Of a DNA stretch of 64,000 nucleotides, positions 54,975 to 64,000 are shown one piece after another. Position numbers and translations under genes: made by a program. The stretch covers positions 434,001 to 498,000 of the forward strand of contig NC_010602.1 in NCBI RefSeq assembly GCF_000017685.1. Direction: 5' to 3'. Numbering within the stretch: position 1 is the first letter of the stretch; every line of letters begins with the position of its first letter. Origin of the DNA: Leptospira biflexa serovar Patoc strain 'Patoc 1 (Paris)'. Its GTDB lineage: Bacteria; Spirochaetota; Leptospiria; Leptospirales; Leptospiraceae. The notes below the pieces were generated by a model. That model was given only the letters and a program-made list of their open reading frames with translations, had not been told where the DNA came from and made no database searches.

Positions 54975-57371
54975 ATGAGCATACGTTACAAATTCTTATT
55001 AATATTGAGTGTGAGTCAAATTCTTCTTGTAATTGCTCTCACGACTAGTTTTGCCTATTTACTGCAATCGGTAAAAAACATCCCACAAACCCAAAGGGCA
55101 GAAGACTTATCTCGGAATTTTCAAAGAGAACTAGAGTTTAAAGAGGAAAAACTCAGATTATTATTAGAAGAAATTACGTTCAATGCGAGAACTAGAGAAA
55201 TTTTAGAAAGAGGACTGAGCGATCGTTCCGTATTACAAAGAGAACTACCTTATTTACAACAGATTTTAAGACGTTATGGTCTTTCCATTTTTGAACTGGG
55301 AGACAACCAAGGAAAGGTGGTCTTTCGGGTCCACAGGCCAAAAGATTTTGGGGATGATAAAAAAAACCAACCCATCATTCAAAATGCATTAAACGGCCAA
55401 GCAACAGCAGCATTGGAAGATGGACATAGTGGACTTGGGTTTCGTTTGGCAGCACCACTTTTTGGCCGAGGGACACTTCTCATTGGACAAGTTGTGGATG
55501 ATAGTTTCACCAAAACCATCTCCAAAGACAATCGGATCCACTTAGCTATTTTCCAAGAAGGGAAAGTGAAAACAATTGGATCGGATATGATTCGGATGGT
55601 GATGAATGAAAATCCAAACTTACTGACCGAGGAACAAAGGTTTCATTTCCAAGATAAACCTTATTACTTAGTGAAAATTCCTTATTCAGGCAGTTCACAA
55701 ACAGTCAAACAACTTGTATTTCATGTGATGATTGATGAAAACGAAGTAGAATCAAAAACATGGAAAATTTGGTCCTTTTTTGTTGTCGCATCACTCGTAT
55801 TATGTGGTATTATATTTTTAATTTCCTTTTTGTTTTCAAGAGACATGGTGGAAGCAATCAAACTTTTAACGACGGCAATGGTAGATTTAGACCAATGGAA
55901 ACCTGAAACCTTACCCACTCATCGAAGTGATGAGATCGGACAAATGGGTAGAGTTTTTGTCGAAATGAAAGAAGAGTTGGCGGAACACCAAAATCATTTG
56001 GAAGAGATGGTACATCAAAGGACAAGAGAGTTAAATGAAACTCTCTCTGAAATGCAAAAATTGAAAGAAAAACAAGATGGTGATTATTTTCTCACATCTT
56101 TACTCATCAAACCCTTAAAAGGTTCTTTTGCAAAATCCGAAACAGTTTCCATTCAAATCTTTGAAAGACAAATGAAGCAGTTCCAGTTTCGAAATAAACA
56201 ATCGGAGATTGGCGGAGATTTATCTGTCTCAGATTCCATTTATCTTATGGGTAAAAAATATACTGTATTTCTAAATGCAGATGCTATGGGTAAATCCATC
56301 CAAGGAGCAGGTGGTGCCTTGGTGATGGGGACAGTTTTTAAATCTATCATCACTCGTACACAAAAACTGAGGTACATGCAAGACAGACACCCTGAACGAT
56401 GGTTAAAGGAATGTTTCCAAGAAGTACATAATGTATTTATCAGTTTCGATGGGCACATGTTATTATCAGCTATTTTAGGTTTGGTGGATGAGGAAACAGG
56501 TACTTTATATTACATCAATGCAGAACACCCTTGGATTGTTTTGTACCGCGATGGAGTAGCCAGTTTCTTAGAAAACGAACATTCTTTACGTAAGATTGGA
56601 TTTACGGAAATGAGTGGTGATGAAGTGGTCATTCAAATTTATCCACTGCGGCCTGGGGATGTGTTGGTTTTAGGATCAGATGGTCGGGACGATTTATTTG
56701 TTGGTCAATCTGGTGGAAATCGGATGATCAATGACGATGAAACTGTATTTTTAAAGCATGTATCGGAAGGGAATGGAGATTTAACAGAGATTTGTCGTGT
56801 GATGATGCTTTTTGGTGAACTGACGGATGATTTGAGTTTGATGCGTATTTCTTTCTTAGAAGAAGTAGCGCATGCTGCCAAGGAATCTACAAAAAATAAT
56901 ACATATTATAAAATGTTGGGTGAAGGAATTCAATCATATCGTGATGGAGAATGGAATCATGCGATTTATGCATTAGAAATTGCTTTGGAATCTGAACCTG
57001 ATGATTTGTATTGTTTAAGAGAATTGTCGAAACTTTATATGAAATCGAAAGATTATGAGAAGGCAATAGGCCTTGCCAATCGTTATTTACAACTAAATCC
57101 AGGTGATACAGATTTTTTATTTTACATTGCGTATGCTCATAAACAAAAACGAGATTTTGTACTCGCAACGGATTATGCAGAAAGACTGAGATATAGAGAT
57201 CCTAAAAATTTTAACAACTTACTTTTACTTGCAGAAATTTTAATGCATAGAAGGGATATCGAACGCTCCAAAGAAGTATTACTTGCACTGCAAGAAATGT
57301 CACCAGAAAATCCCAAATTATTGAAACTAAAAAACTTTTGGAAAAAAATGGTCACAACATCGGTCACCTAA
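54975..57371 (+). CDS. Cache-like/HAMP sensor fused to SpoIIE-type phosphatase and TPRs (798 aa)
   Basis: The architecture is TM1 (~6-30), a periplasmic sensor of ~230 residues resembling a Cache fold (YGLSIFELGDNQGKVVFRVH), TM2 (~265-288), a HAMP and coiled coil (~290-370), a SpoIIE/PP2C phosphatase (~375-640: SEIGGDLSVSD, NADAMGKSIQGAGG, VLGSDGRDDLFVG) and TPR-like repeats (~650-798). The phosphatase-TPR half is a close paralogue of the one at 7852-10410, fused to a different sensor. It converges on the STAS gene at 57412, a natural substrate class, 40 bases away. Confidence 0.92.
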   Translation: MSIRYKFLLILSVSQILLVIALTTSFAYLLQSVKNIPQTQRAEDLSRNFQRELEFKEEKLRLLLEEITFNARTREILERGLSDRSVLQRELPYLQQILRRYGLSIFELGDNQGKVVFRVHRPKDFGDDKKNQPIIQNALNGQATAALEDGHSGLGFRLAAPLFGRGTLLIGQVVDDSFTKTISKDNRIHLAIFQEGKVKTIGSDMIRMVMNENPNLLTEEQRFHFQDKPYYLVKIPYSGSSQTVKQLVFHVMIDENEVESKTWKIWSFFVVASLVLCGIIFLISFLFSRDMVEAIKLLTTAMVDLDQWKPETLPTHRSDEIGQMGRVFVEMKEELAEHQNHLEEMVHQRTRELNETLSEMQKLKEKQDGDYFLTSLLIKPLKGSFAKSETVSIQIFERQMKQFQFRNKQSEIGGDLSVSDSIYLMGKKYTVFLNADAMGKSIQGAGGALVMGTVFKSIITRTQKLRYMQDRHPERWLKECFQEVHNVFISFDGHMLLSAILGLVDEETGTLYYINAEHPWIVLYRDGVASFLENEHSLRKIGFTEMSGDEVVIQIYPLRPGDVLVLGSDGRDDLFVGQSGGNRMINDDETVFLKHVSEGNGDLTEICRVMMLFGELTDDLSLMRISFLEEVAHAAKESTKNNTYYKMLGEGIQSYRDGEWNHAIYALEIALESEPDDLYCLRELSKLYMKSKDYEKAIGLANRYLQLNPGDTDFLFYIAYAHKQKRDFVLATDYAERLRYRDPKNFNNLLLLAEILMHRRDIERSKEVLLALQEMSPENPKLLKLKNFWKKMVTTSVT

Positions 57372-57411
57372 TGCAAATGAGATGATTGTTGGTTAAGGAC
57401 CTTTTTAAGAT

Positions 57412-57750
57412 TTAAGGTAAAAAGGACTGGATGGCTTCTTCCGTTGATTCAAAAATTTGAATGACGGAAGAAATTTTAGAGATGCGGAAGATCTGGCGGA
57501 TGGTTTTGGATACATTCACAATCCTGAGTCCACCACCTAATTCTGTTAGTTTGTCGTTGAGGGACATGATGAGCCCAAATCCAGAAGAGTCGATGAAACT
57601 GACTCCTTCTAAGTCAAAAATAAATCGATGTTCGGATTGGGACGCAGATTCTTTGATCCTTTCTTTCAAAATGCCGGCATTTAACATATCTAAGTTGCCA
57701 AACAATTTAAGGACTACAATTCCGTTAGATTTAGATTCTGTATATTCCAT
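57412..57750 (-). CDS. STAS-domain anti-sigma factor antagonist
   Basis: This 112-residue single STAS domain of the SpoIIAA/RsbV type binds an anti-sigma kinase when unphosphorylated. The phosphorylation loop FDLEGVSFIDSSGFGLIMSL carries the conserved D-S-S-G with the target Ser, so it is competent for regulation. The SpoIIE phosphatase gene lies convergent next to it. No RsbW/SpoIIAB-type kinase or sigma factor is in the window, so the rest of the switch is elsewhere. Confidence 0.92.
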   Translation of the reverse strand: MEYTESKSNGIVVLKLFGNLDMLNAGILKERIKESASQSEHRFIFDLEGVSFIDSSGFGLIMSLNDKLTELGGGLRIVNVSKTIRQIFRISKISSVIQIFESTEEAIQSFLP

Positions 57751-57794
57751 CGAATCGCTTAGAGAATAGCCAATTTAAAAATTTGGTCAATAGA

Positions 57795-59843
57795 TTAATT
57801 CACAAACTTATCCCATTTTTCATCTACAGAAATGGTCCGGAGGATCCTCCAAATCAGTTTCGACCCATTCTCTGAATTGGTCATAATGACCACTCCGTAC
57901 CCTTTTTCCGCATTGAAGATGGCAAGAGACTTATGTCCCTTTGTATGGCCTCCATGGAAGAAATATTCTGTTTTTCCGGTTCGATTCAAAAAGAATCCGT
58001 GAGCGACTAAGGCATGGACGGTCAAACTGGCAGCACTCATTTTGGGAGACAGAAGGTATTCGGCAGATTCCTTACTGAGAAATTGGGAACGACCTTGTTT
58101 TGCCTTTGCCACTTCGCTAAAAACGGTTCCAATCTCCTCTGGAGTAGTCCAAAGACCTCCTGAAGACAATTCAGGTGTTACGAATTTTTTTTCAGGTAAA
58201 AGTTTTCCTGTTTCATCAAAACCATCACAACGATCATCTGCTTCCGTTAGGTTCTGTTTGAAGGTACTACGTTTCATATGTAAAGGTTGGAATACAATTT
58301 CTTCCATAAGTGTGGGGAAAGGTTTTCCCGTACGATCCGTCAAGATCTCTTGGACGATGCTAAATCCTCCTCCCGAGTATCTAGATTTGGTGCCTGGTTT
58401 GTAATACAATTTTAAACCATTCCCTTTGGTGGCATTGGTATCTTTTAGGTCTTTTAAGTGTTTTTTATCTGAATTGATAGGGTCGTCCCAATTTCCTTTT
58501 TCTGTTAATCCACTGGTATGAGATAAAAGTAAGTCTAAGTTCACCAAACTTCTTTTTTTTCCTTTTGGAACGGACACTTTGTACTGTTTTAGTTTTCCAA
58601 TCCAGTTAGAATATAAATCCAATTGTCCCGTTTCAACCAAACGTAATGTTGCCGTTGCTGTCATCGTTTTAGATAAGGAACCCGCTCGAAAAAGAGTCTG
58701 TTGTATTTTTGTACCATACATTTTTTTCCAATGTAAGTTATAATTTTTATAAATGGCGATTCCAAGAGATGGCACATGTTCTTGTTTCATTAGGTCTTCA
58801 ATATATACTTCGTTTGGTGACCCAGTTCTTTTTTTGAAATTTAATTTTTTTGCTTCAAAGATGATTTCGGTTAAAGTGGATTTGATAGAGGATAAATCTC
58901 CTTTGCTTCCACCATAAGGACTTACGATGGTTATCAAAATTCTACTTTTAAGGTCATGGTAGATAAAGTTTGAGATTCCTTTCTTTTTCCCGTATGTCCA
59001 ATAAAAATAATCACCAACATATACCCCTTCTCCAAAAGAGATTGGATCTTCTGCTATCGCATCAGCTAACACTGTTTTTTTGATGATTGAATCTTTTCCT
59101 TCCTTTGAAATATATTTTGTTTTTGAAATTGTTTCTGCAAAGAGTAGTAAATCTTCTGGTGTGCTGAGAATCCCACTATTTCCTAATAAAATGTCGTTTG
59201 AGTCTACTTGAGAATGTTTCATTCCTAAAGGTTCGAAAATTTCCTGTTTCACAACAGTGGGAAATGATTTTGACGTGATGGATTCGATGAGATAAGCCAA
59301 AAAAAAATAATCCAACCGGCTGTACTTCCAGTATTCTCCCGGACTAAAGTTTGGTTTTAAATTTGATTCTAAGTATGATTTTTTAATATCTTCGCGGTTG
59401 AACTTGGATCCTTCCGTATCCAAATTTGGTAAAAATTCAATGATTTTTGGTAATCCTGATGTATGTCTTAACAGATGTTCAATGGTGATTTTAGAATGGG
59501 GAAACCATTTTAAATGTTTTTGAACAGGATCTTTGAGGGATAATTTTTGATCTTTCTCCAATCGATGGATTAAAAAAGTTGTGAATAGTTTGCTAGATTC
59601 TCCCAACGGAAAATTATTTTTTTTAAAGAGTTGCGATCGTTTTCTACGTTTCCCTGTTGAAATCGTTTCGCGAAACAAAACGGTATCATCTTGGGAGATC
59701 AGGACAACTCCTTGGAATCCTTCTTGTTTGATTTTTTTACGTATTTTTTCTTTGGTTTCTTCTGAGAAAGATCCAATTCCATCTTCTGAACAGTTGAGAA
59801 AAGTAAAACTGAACAGAAGAAAGGTGAATATCCATTTGGTCAT
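57795..59843 (-). CDS. tandem beta-lactamase-fold protein, first copy degenerate
   Basis: This lipoprotein (FLNC, Cys ~18) has two serine beta-lactamase/penicillin-binding-like domains in tandem. The second (~345-682) keeps the catalytic S-x-x-K in FRAGSLSKTMTA, the tyrosine motif as RYSGGGFSIV, and FHGGHTKGH as the third box. In the first (~30-325) the equivalent run reads FPLGESSKLFT, so the Ser position is Glu. The Y-x-N box reads YSR, and the third box is not clear. Class C-like proteins of this kind are usually esterases or D-aminopeptidases. Only the second domain is likely active. Confidence 0.85.
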   Translation of the reverse strand: MTKWIFTFLLFSFTFLNCSEDGIGSFSEETKEKIRKKIKQEGFQGVVLISQDDTVLFRETISTGKRRKRSQLFKKNNFPLGESSKLFTTFLIHRLEKDQKLSLKDPVQKHLKWFPHSKITIEHLLRHTSGLPKIIEFLPNLDTEGSKFNREDIKKSYLESNLKPNFSPGEYWKYSRLDYFFLAYLIESITSKSFPTVVKQEIFEPLGMKHSQVDSNDILLGNSGILSTPEDLLLFAETISKTKYISKEGKDSIIKKTVLADAIAEDPISFGEGVYVGDYFYWTYGKKKGISNFIYHDLKSRILITIVSPYGGSKGDLSSIKSTLTEIIFEAKKLNFKKRTGSPNEVYIEDLMKQEHVPSLGIAIYKNYNLHWKKMYGTKIQQTLFRAGSLSKTMTATATLRLVETGQLDLYSNWIGKLKQYKVSVPKGKKRSLVNLDLLLSHTSGLTEKGNWDDPINSDKKHLKDLKDTNATKGNGLKLYYKPGTKSRYSGGGFSIVQEILTDRTGKPFPTLMEEIVFQPLHMKRSTFKQNLTEADDRCDGFDETGKLLPEKKFVTPELSSGGLWTTPEEIGTVFSEVAKAKQGRSQFLSKESAEYLLSPKMSAASLTVHALVAHGFFLNRTGKTEYFFHGGHTKGHKSLAIFNAEKGYGVVIMTNSENGSKLIWRILRTISVDEKWDKFVN

Positions 59844-59857
59844 AGGACTGGAGAAAT

Positions 59858-61510
59858 TTAATTTCTATTGATTAGACTCGGGTGGTACCCATCTGGAGCA
59901 ATAAAACCCAACAAATCCATCATCGTCGCCGCCACGTTCGCAAGACCTTTTTCGGTGATTGTTGAATTGAGTTGGATCTTCCCTTGTGGGTCATAAAGTA
60001 CAAATTGTACGGGATTGAGTGTGTGACTTGTTTTGGGAACGGGTTTACCGTCTTTGGCAGTTTGTGCATTTCCCTTTTTATCCAGTTGGTACATTTCATC
60101 CGCATTCCCATGATCGGCTGTGATACACAAAACAGTATTGGTTTCATCACAGATTTTTTTGATTCGATCCAAACAAAGGTCTAAGTATTCTAAACCTTTG
60201 ACTGTGGCATCCATGTTTCCAGTATGGCCCACCATATCTCCGTTAGCATAGTTGACACGAAGGAAAGGGAATTTATGAGACGTGAGAGCAAGTACTAAGT
60301 TATCGGTAATTTCTTTTGCCTTCATTTCTGGTTTTTGATCAAAAGGAATGATATCAGACTTAATTTCTTCGTAAGTTTCAAGGTTTTGATTGAAGTAACC
60401 TGATTTGTTTCCATTCCAAAAAAAAGTAACATGGCCAAATTTTTGAGTTTCTGAAAGGGCATATTGAGCAATCCCTTCGTTGGCAAAATATTCTCCCATG
60501 GTTCGGTCGATAGCTGGAGGAGCAACTAAGTATTGTTTGGGGATAAAAAGATCTCCATCATATTGCATCATACCAGCAAATTCAACTTTTGGAAAACGTT
60601 TGCGGTTCAATTGAGTTAAGTTTTCTTCTGTAAAGGCTCTTGAGATTTCAATTGACCTGTCCCCTCTAAAGTTAAAAAACACGACAGAGTCATTGTCTAA
60701 AATTTTTCCAATTGGATCTCCAATTGAATCACCAATCACAAAACCGGGAAGGTATTGGTCAATGACAGATGGGTTTTCTGTACGAAAGGTTTCGATGGCT
60801 TCTTTTGCAGAGGCAAATATTCTTCCTTCTCCTTCCACATGGTGGTTCCAACCACGTTCAACCATAGACCAATCCGCATCATAACGGTCCATGGTTAACT
60901 CCATACGACCACCGCCAGAAGCGATGCATATATCGATGCCAGCTTTTCTGTATGTTTCCAAATATGTTTCGAATGGAATGAGATAGTCTAACGCTGATTT
61001 TTCGGGGACATCTCTTCCATCTAAGAGAATGTGAAGCCTGATTTTTTTGATATTTTCTTTAATTGCTTGGTCGATGAGTGCTTTTAGGTGGTGAATGTGG
61101 CTATGCACATTCCCATCTGAAAATAAACCAAGGAAGTGAAAATTGGACTCGTTTTGGATACAATTGGAAACCATTTTTTTCCAAATGGGGCCTTGGAACA
61201 AACTGCCGTTCTCTATGGATTGTGATACAAGTTTTGCACCTTGGTCAAAGATACGTCCTGAGCCCAAAACATTATGGCCCACTTCTGAGTTTCCCATGTC
61301 TTCGTCACTTGGCATACCCACGGCAGTTCCATGTGCTTTTAATAAAACAGTAGGATGGTTTTCCCATAACCCCTTTAAAACAGGCATATTGGCTTTTGCC
61401 ACTGCATTCCCATTTTGATATCCTTGTTCTGTATAACCCACACCATCTAAAACGATGAGTAAAACTTGTTTGGTAAGCGGACCGTTTGGATGTTTTTTAA
61501 GAGTTAACAT
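59858..61510 (-). CDS. gpmI: 2,3-bisphosphoglycerate-independent phosphoglycerate mutase GpmI
   Basis: GpmI interconverts 3- and 2-phosphoglycerate in glycolysis, using two Mn ions and a phosphoserine. The 550 residues contain the metal motif [12 protein letters not shown], the catalytic Ser in [34 protein letters not shown], the central [18 protein letters not shown] and the C-terminal [12 protein letters not shown]. The ~15-residue N-terminal lead is slightly long for the family. It precedes the lactamase-fold gene on the same strand by 14 bases. Confidence 0.95.
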   Translation of the reverse strand: MLTLKKHPNGPLTKQVLLIVLDGVGYTEQGYQNGNAVAKANMPVLKGLWENHPTVLLKAHGTAVGMPSDEDMGNSEVGHNVLGSGRIFDQGAKLVSQSIENGSLFQGPIWKKMVSNCIQNESNFHFLGLFSDGNVHSHIHHLKALIDQAIKENIKKIRLHILLDGRDVPEKSALDYLIPFETYLETYRKAGIDICIASGGGRMELTMDRYDADWSMVERGWNHHVEGEGRIFASAKEAIETFRTENPSVIDQYLPGFVIGDSIGDPIGKILDNDSVVFFNFRGDRSIEISRAFTEENLTQLNRKRFPKVEFAGMMQYDGDLFIPKQYLVAPPAIDRTMGEYFANEGIAQYALSETQKFGHVTFFWNGNKSGYFNQNLETYEEIKSDIIPFDQKPEMKAKEITDNLVLALTSHKFPFLRVNYANGDMVGHTGNMDATVKGLEYLDLCLDRIKKICDETNTVLCITADHGNADEMYQLDKKGNAQTAKDGKPVPKTSHTLNPVQFVLYDPQGKIQLNSTITEKGLANVAATMMDLLGFIAPDGYHPSLINRN

Positions 61511-61545
61511 AAATTAGATTCCCCTGTCTTTTTCCATTTTGAAAT

Positions 61546-62739
61546 TTACGGAAGATTTTGCAACTGGAAGATGTCAAAAGGTGTCAACTCCACAGAACTG
61601 GGAATGGGGTTGAGTAAAACGTTTCCGATGTTCGTATCATAGACATAAATTCCAGGCCTTGTGAAATCTGTTGAACCAACGAGTAATTTCCCTTCACTTG
61701 TGAGTAACATTCCTGATAAACTGATTCCAATATTGCCTGGGATTTGCAAAAGTGTAGCTAGTTTTTCGCCTGTCCTTGGGCGAAAGACTTGGATGGTTTT
61801 ATTAAAACCTGCATCCAAAACGGAGGCGTATCCAAAATCTTCATTTTTGATTTGAAAGGAGAGTATATCCCCACCAGCGACACTTTCTTCATACAAACGG
61901 TTGGGATGAAACTGCCTTGTACTCAAACGAAATGCAATGATCCCTGCATCAATTTGAGAGATAAACCCAACCCGACCGACACATGAAAAAACCAAATGTG
62001 GTTCTCCAAATAAAAATACTTTTTGGATTTTGGAGCTTGGGTTTCTATAGGGCAGTGTATAAATGTTTCGGATTTGATTCAGATCCATATCCACTTCCAC
62101 CAAATAAGAATCAGAATTAGGTGGTAAATACCCTGAGGCATCATTACGGTCTAACCTTTGCAGTAAAACAAACAAACTCGATCCGTCTTGTATCATATAG
62201 GATGATTCCACTGACGAGTCAGGAATTCCAGAAGTTGAAAAGGTTTCCCGAAGAGAAGAAAAGGAGACAGCACCAATTTTGATACCAGAACTCCTGCTAT
62301 AAATCACTAACTCATCTGCATTGTACAAACTAATAAAGTATTTATCATTCCAAACGGCAATGTCTTGCGGATTTTTTCCTTGACCAACACTAAACTCTTG
62401 TTCGGTGAGAAATCCGAACTGAGGGTTCAATACTTGGATAGAATCACGATTCAATCGGTTTACGATAAAAACTCGATCATTCGAATACCTTCCCACTGCA
62501 TCGGAATGGATGGGGATGGAGGTGGGAAATGCTGTAAAGGAATTGGGTTCGAAGGTTTTAAATCTTCCTCCGCTTGCAAAATCAGATGTGACAACGCCAA
62601 CAGACGTGGGTGATGCTGATAAAAATAAAAATTGGAATAAACTTGGTTTTTTTATTTCCAATTGGCTACATTGGAAAACAAGAAACATAGAAAGAAGGAG
62701 TATCCAATGGGGGCCTTTGTTTGTAGGAATTGTATCCAT
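61546..62739 (-). CDS. beta-propeller-like lipoprotein paired with a TonB-dependent receptor
   Basis: A lipoprotein signal (LLSMFLVFQCSQ, Cys ~24) precedes ~370 residues of repeating beta-strand segments (VFIVNRLNRDSIQVLN, DIAVWNDKYFISLYNADEL, KLLVGSTDFTRPGIYVYD) like YncE/NHL-type propellers. No catalytic motif is seen. Its start overlaps the stop of the upstream TonB-dependent receptor (one base at 62739), so they are one operon. A surface ligand-capture or sensing partner for the receptor is plausible (inference). Confidence 0.75.
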   Translation of the reverse strand: MDTIPTNKGPHWILLLSMFLVFQCSQLEIKKPSLFQFLFLSASPTSVGVVTSDFASGGRFKTFEPNSFTAFPTSIPIHSDAVGRYSNDRVFIVNRLNRDSIQVLNPQFGFLTEQEFSVGQGKNPQDIAVWNDKYFISLYNADELVIYSRSSGIKIGAVSFSSLRETFSTSGIPDSSVESSYMIQDGSSLFVLLQRLDRNDASGYLPPNSDSYLVEVDMDLNQIRNIYTLPYRNPSSKIQKVFLFGEPHLVFSCVGRVGFISQIDAGIIAFRLSTRQFHPNRLYEESVAGGDILSFQIKNEDFGYASVLDAGFNKTIQVFRPRTGEKLATLLQIPGNIGISLSGMLLTSEGKLLVGSTDFTRPGIYVYDTNIGNVLLNPIPSSVELTPFDIFQLQNLP

Positions 62740-64000
62740 TAGAATCGATAACTCCCAGTCAGATAATAACTACGGCCCGGTAACGGGTAACCCACCAAAT
62801 CTTCTACACGTTTGTCTGTTACGTTTCGCACTTCAAATCCAAAAATCAATTCATTTCCTGTTTCTTTGTTTTTATATGCAGAATATTGGATGTACAAATT
62901 CCAAAATTGTCTGGCTGGTAAAAATCCCAAATACTCATTGGTTCGATCTCTAAAATTGGCTCCAATGTATTGGTATTCAATTCCAATTTCGGATGTTTCA
63001 TTAAAAAAGGCAAGTAAGGCGCTTCCTTGGCTTTTGGAACGAAGTGGTAAGTATTTTCCATTTAACGCAGGTGAGTCGGAGTAATTTCTGGCATCTTGGT
63101 AGGTATAATTGAAGTTAAACTTAAGTCCTTTGTTCCAAATGATATTGTGACTAGTTTCGGCACCCCGGATGAATGCTTGGTCTACGTTTTCTGGCCTCAG
63201 AGTAAACTGAGAATTTGGCAAAAACAAAATCATATCATATATTCGTTTTTGAAAGTAGGAAACATCCGATTGGATTTTCCATCCCGATCCAATTTTGGTA
63301 TGGAGATAAAAACCAAAATCCCCGTTTCTACTTTGTTCTGGCCTTAATTTTGTATTCCCGACGATACTTCCTCTTTCACCGAATAATTCAATAAAGCTGG
63401 GAATTCGAAAATCTTTACTGATGTTGGCTAATGTTCCCCATTCCCAATTTTCTTTTTTGATCCAGATGATTTTTAAGCCAAAACTAGGATTGGTGAAATT
63501 TTGCCTTACAGTAAAAACATCGGTGAGTGGATCTAAGAGTTGGTTACGAATGCTTGTTTCATCTTTCCCGAATCGATCCGTATACCGTTCAAAACGTACT
63601 TGTGGGACAAGAAAGAGACGATTGGAAAATAATCGTATTTCATCTTGGAAGGTAAAACTCTGAGTATCCCTTCTTTTTTTTGGTTCTTTTCTTTCCGTTT
63701 CATGATTGGCACGTTTTTCATACCGTGTGAAAAATTCTTGTTCCGTTAAGACGGAGGCACGTAAAACCTGATAATAGTCTAACAAGTACAAAGTGGGAGA
63801 TAATTGAAACCCGTATTGGTTTGTTTTGGTATACGCATTGGGTGTTCCAAAACTAAATTCTGATTTTGGATCAAACAAATCATCTTTTGAAAAGTTCCCA
63901 TAGGTTTTTGTTTCCAATGTCAAATTGGTGAATATAAACTCATTGGTTTCTGTTGTGATCGCCGATGAAAGTTTACTAAACACTCGCCCCACCGAAGTGG
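62739..64000 (-). CDS. TonB-dependent outer-membrane receptor, C-terminal part (partial)
   Basis: The frame stays open past the window edge; the apparent GTG at 63992 is an internal Val. About 420 residues of the C-terminal barrel are present, with alternating amphipathic strands (LFLVPQVRFERYTDRFG, NPSFGLKIIWIKKENWEWGT), the receptor box SFIELFGERGSIVGNTKLRP-EQS, and the terminal aromatic YYLTGSYRF. The plug and TonB box are outside the window. The ligand is unknown. The co-transcribed propeller-like lipoprotein follows. Confidence 0.88.
   Translation of the reverse strand, partial: TSVGRVFSKLSSAITTETNEFIFTNLTLETKTYGNFSKDDLFDPKSEFSFGTPNAYTKTNQYGFQLSPTLYLLDYYQVLRASVLTEQEFFTRYEKRANHETERKEPKKRRDTQSFTFQDEIRLFSNRLFLVPQVRFERYTDRFGKDETSIRNQLLDPLTDVFTVRQNFTNPSFGLKIIWIKKENWEWGTLANISKDFRIPSFIELFGERGSIVGNTKLRPEQSRNGDFGFYLHTKIGSGWKIQSDVSYFQKRIYDMILFLPNSQFTLRPENVDQAFIRGAETSHNIIWNKGLKFNFNYTYQDARNYSDSPALNGKYLPLRSKSQGSALLAFFNETSEIGIEYQYIGANFRDRTNEYLGFLPARQFWNLYIQYSAYKNKETGNELIFGFEVRNVTDKRVEDLVGYPLPGRSYYLTGSYRF

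Overview
The window reads as chromosomal DNA of a spirochaete, most likely a Leptospira. This is inferred from the gene set: many lipoproteins with a loose lipobox, 7TM and HAMP proteins fused to SpoIIE-type phosphatases and TPRs, IS91- and IS256-type transposase remnants, a FYDLN zinc-ribbon protein with a lysine-rich head, and a PgsB-PgsC-PgsW poly-gamma-glutamate operon. The DNA is AT-rich. I cannot assign a species.

Layout. 1-5.1 kb is an accessory, decaying stretch: a truncated gene, small lipoproteins, a seven-motif Kelch-like lipoprotein, an IS256-family remnant, an IS91-family transposase with no normal start codon, and GC-rich intergenic repeats. 5.1-20.9 kb is housekeeping: mreB, a Ppx/GppA phosphatase overlapping a 7TM-SpoIIE-TPR sensor, an MFS carrier, pepA-bcp, a CPA1 antiporter, an APC permease, and a tight sppA-membrane protein-surE-TPR operon. 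20.97-21.93 kb holds tRNA-Pro, tRNA-Arg and tRNA-His. They are followed by two diverged tandem copies of a ~380 bp unit, each built around a long hairpin whose arms differ in sequence but still pair. 22-33 kb is mixed accessory DNA: an SH3 lipoprotein, a chemoreceptor, a histidine kinase broken by two internal losses, an acyltransferase, small DUF proteins and a tyrosine recombinase.

33.4-43.9 kb returns to core functions: nadB, an S41 protease, pdxJ, the FYDLN protein, miaA, hfq, a GDP-mannose pyrophosphorylase, a 30-residue COX24/mS38-like peptide, cheW and phoU. 44-49.2 kb holds a second chemoreceptor preceded by two hairpins, a hybrid histidine kinase whose receiver domain has lost its middle, and a nucleotidyltransferase-like protein. 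49.3-57.8 kb carries a TPR protein, a five-gene operon (pgsB-pgsC-pgsW, a small membrane protein and a lipoprotein), a HAMP-SpoIIE-TPR phosphatase and a STAS anti-anti-sigma protein. 57.8-64 kb has a tandem beta-lactamase-fold protein whose first copy has lost its nucleophile, gpmI, a propeller-like lipoprotein, and the end of a TonB-dependent receptor that runs off the window.

The window is rich in signalling: two chemoreceptors, CheW, two SpoIIE phosphatases, one STAS protein and two damaged histidine kinases. The two observations most worth following are the tRNA-His-linked tandem structured element and the extended poly-gamma-glutamate operon, which ends in two unassigned envelope proteins and has no capA at the locus.
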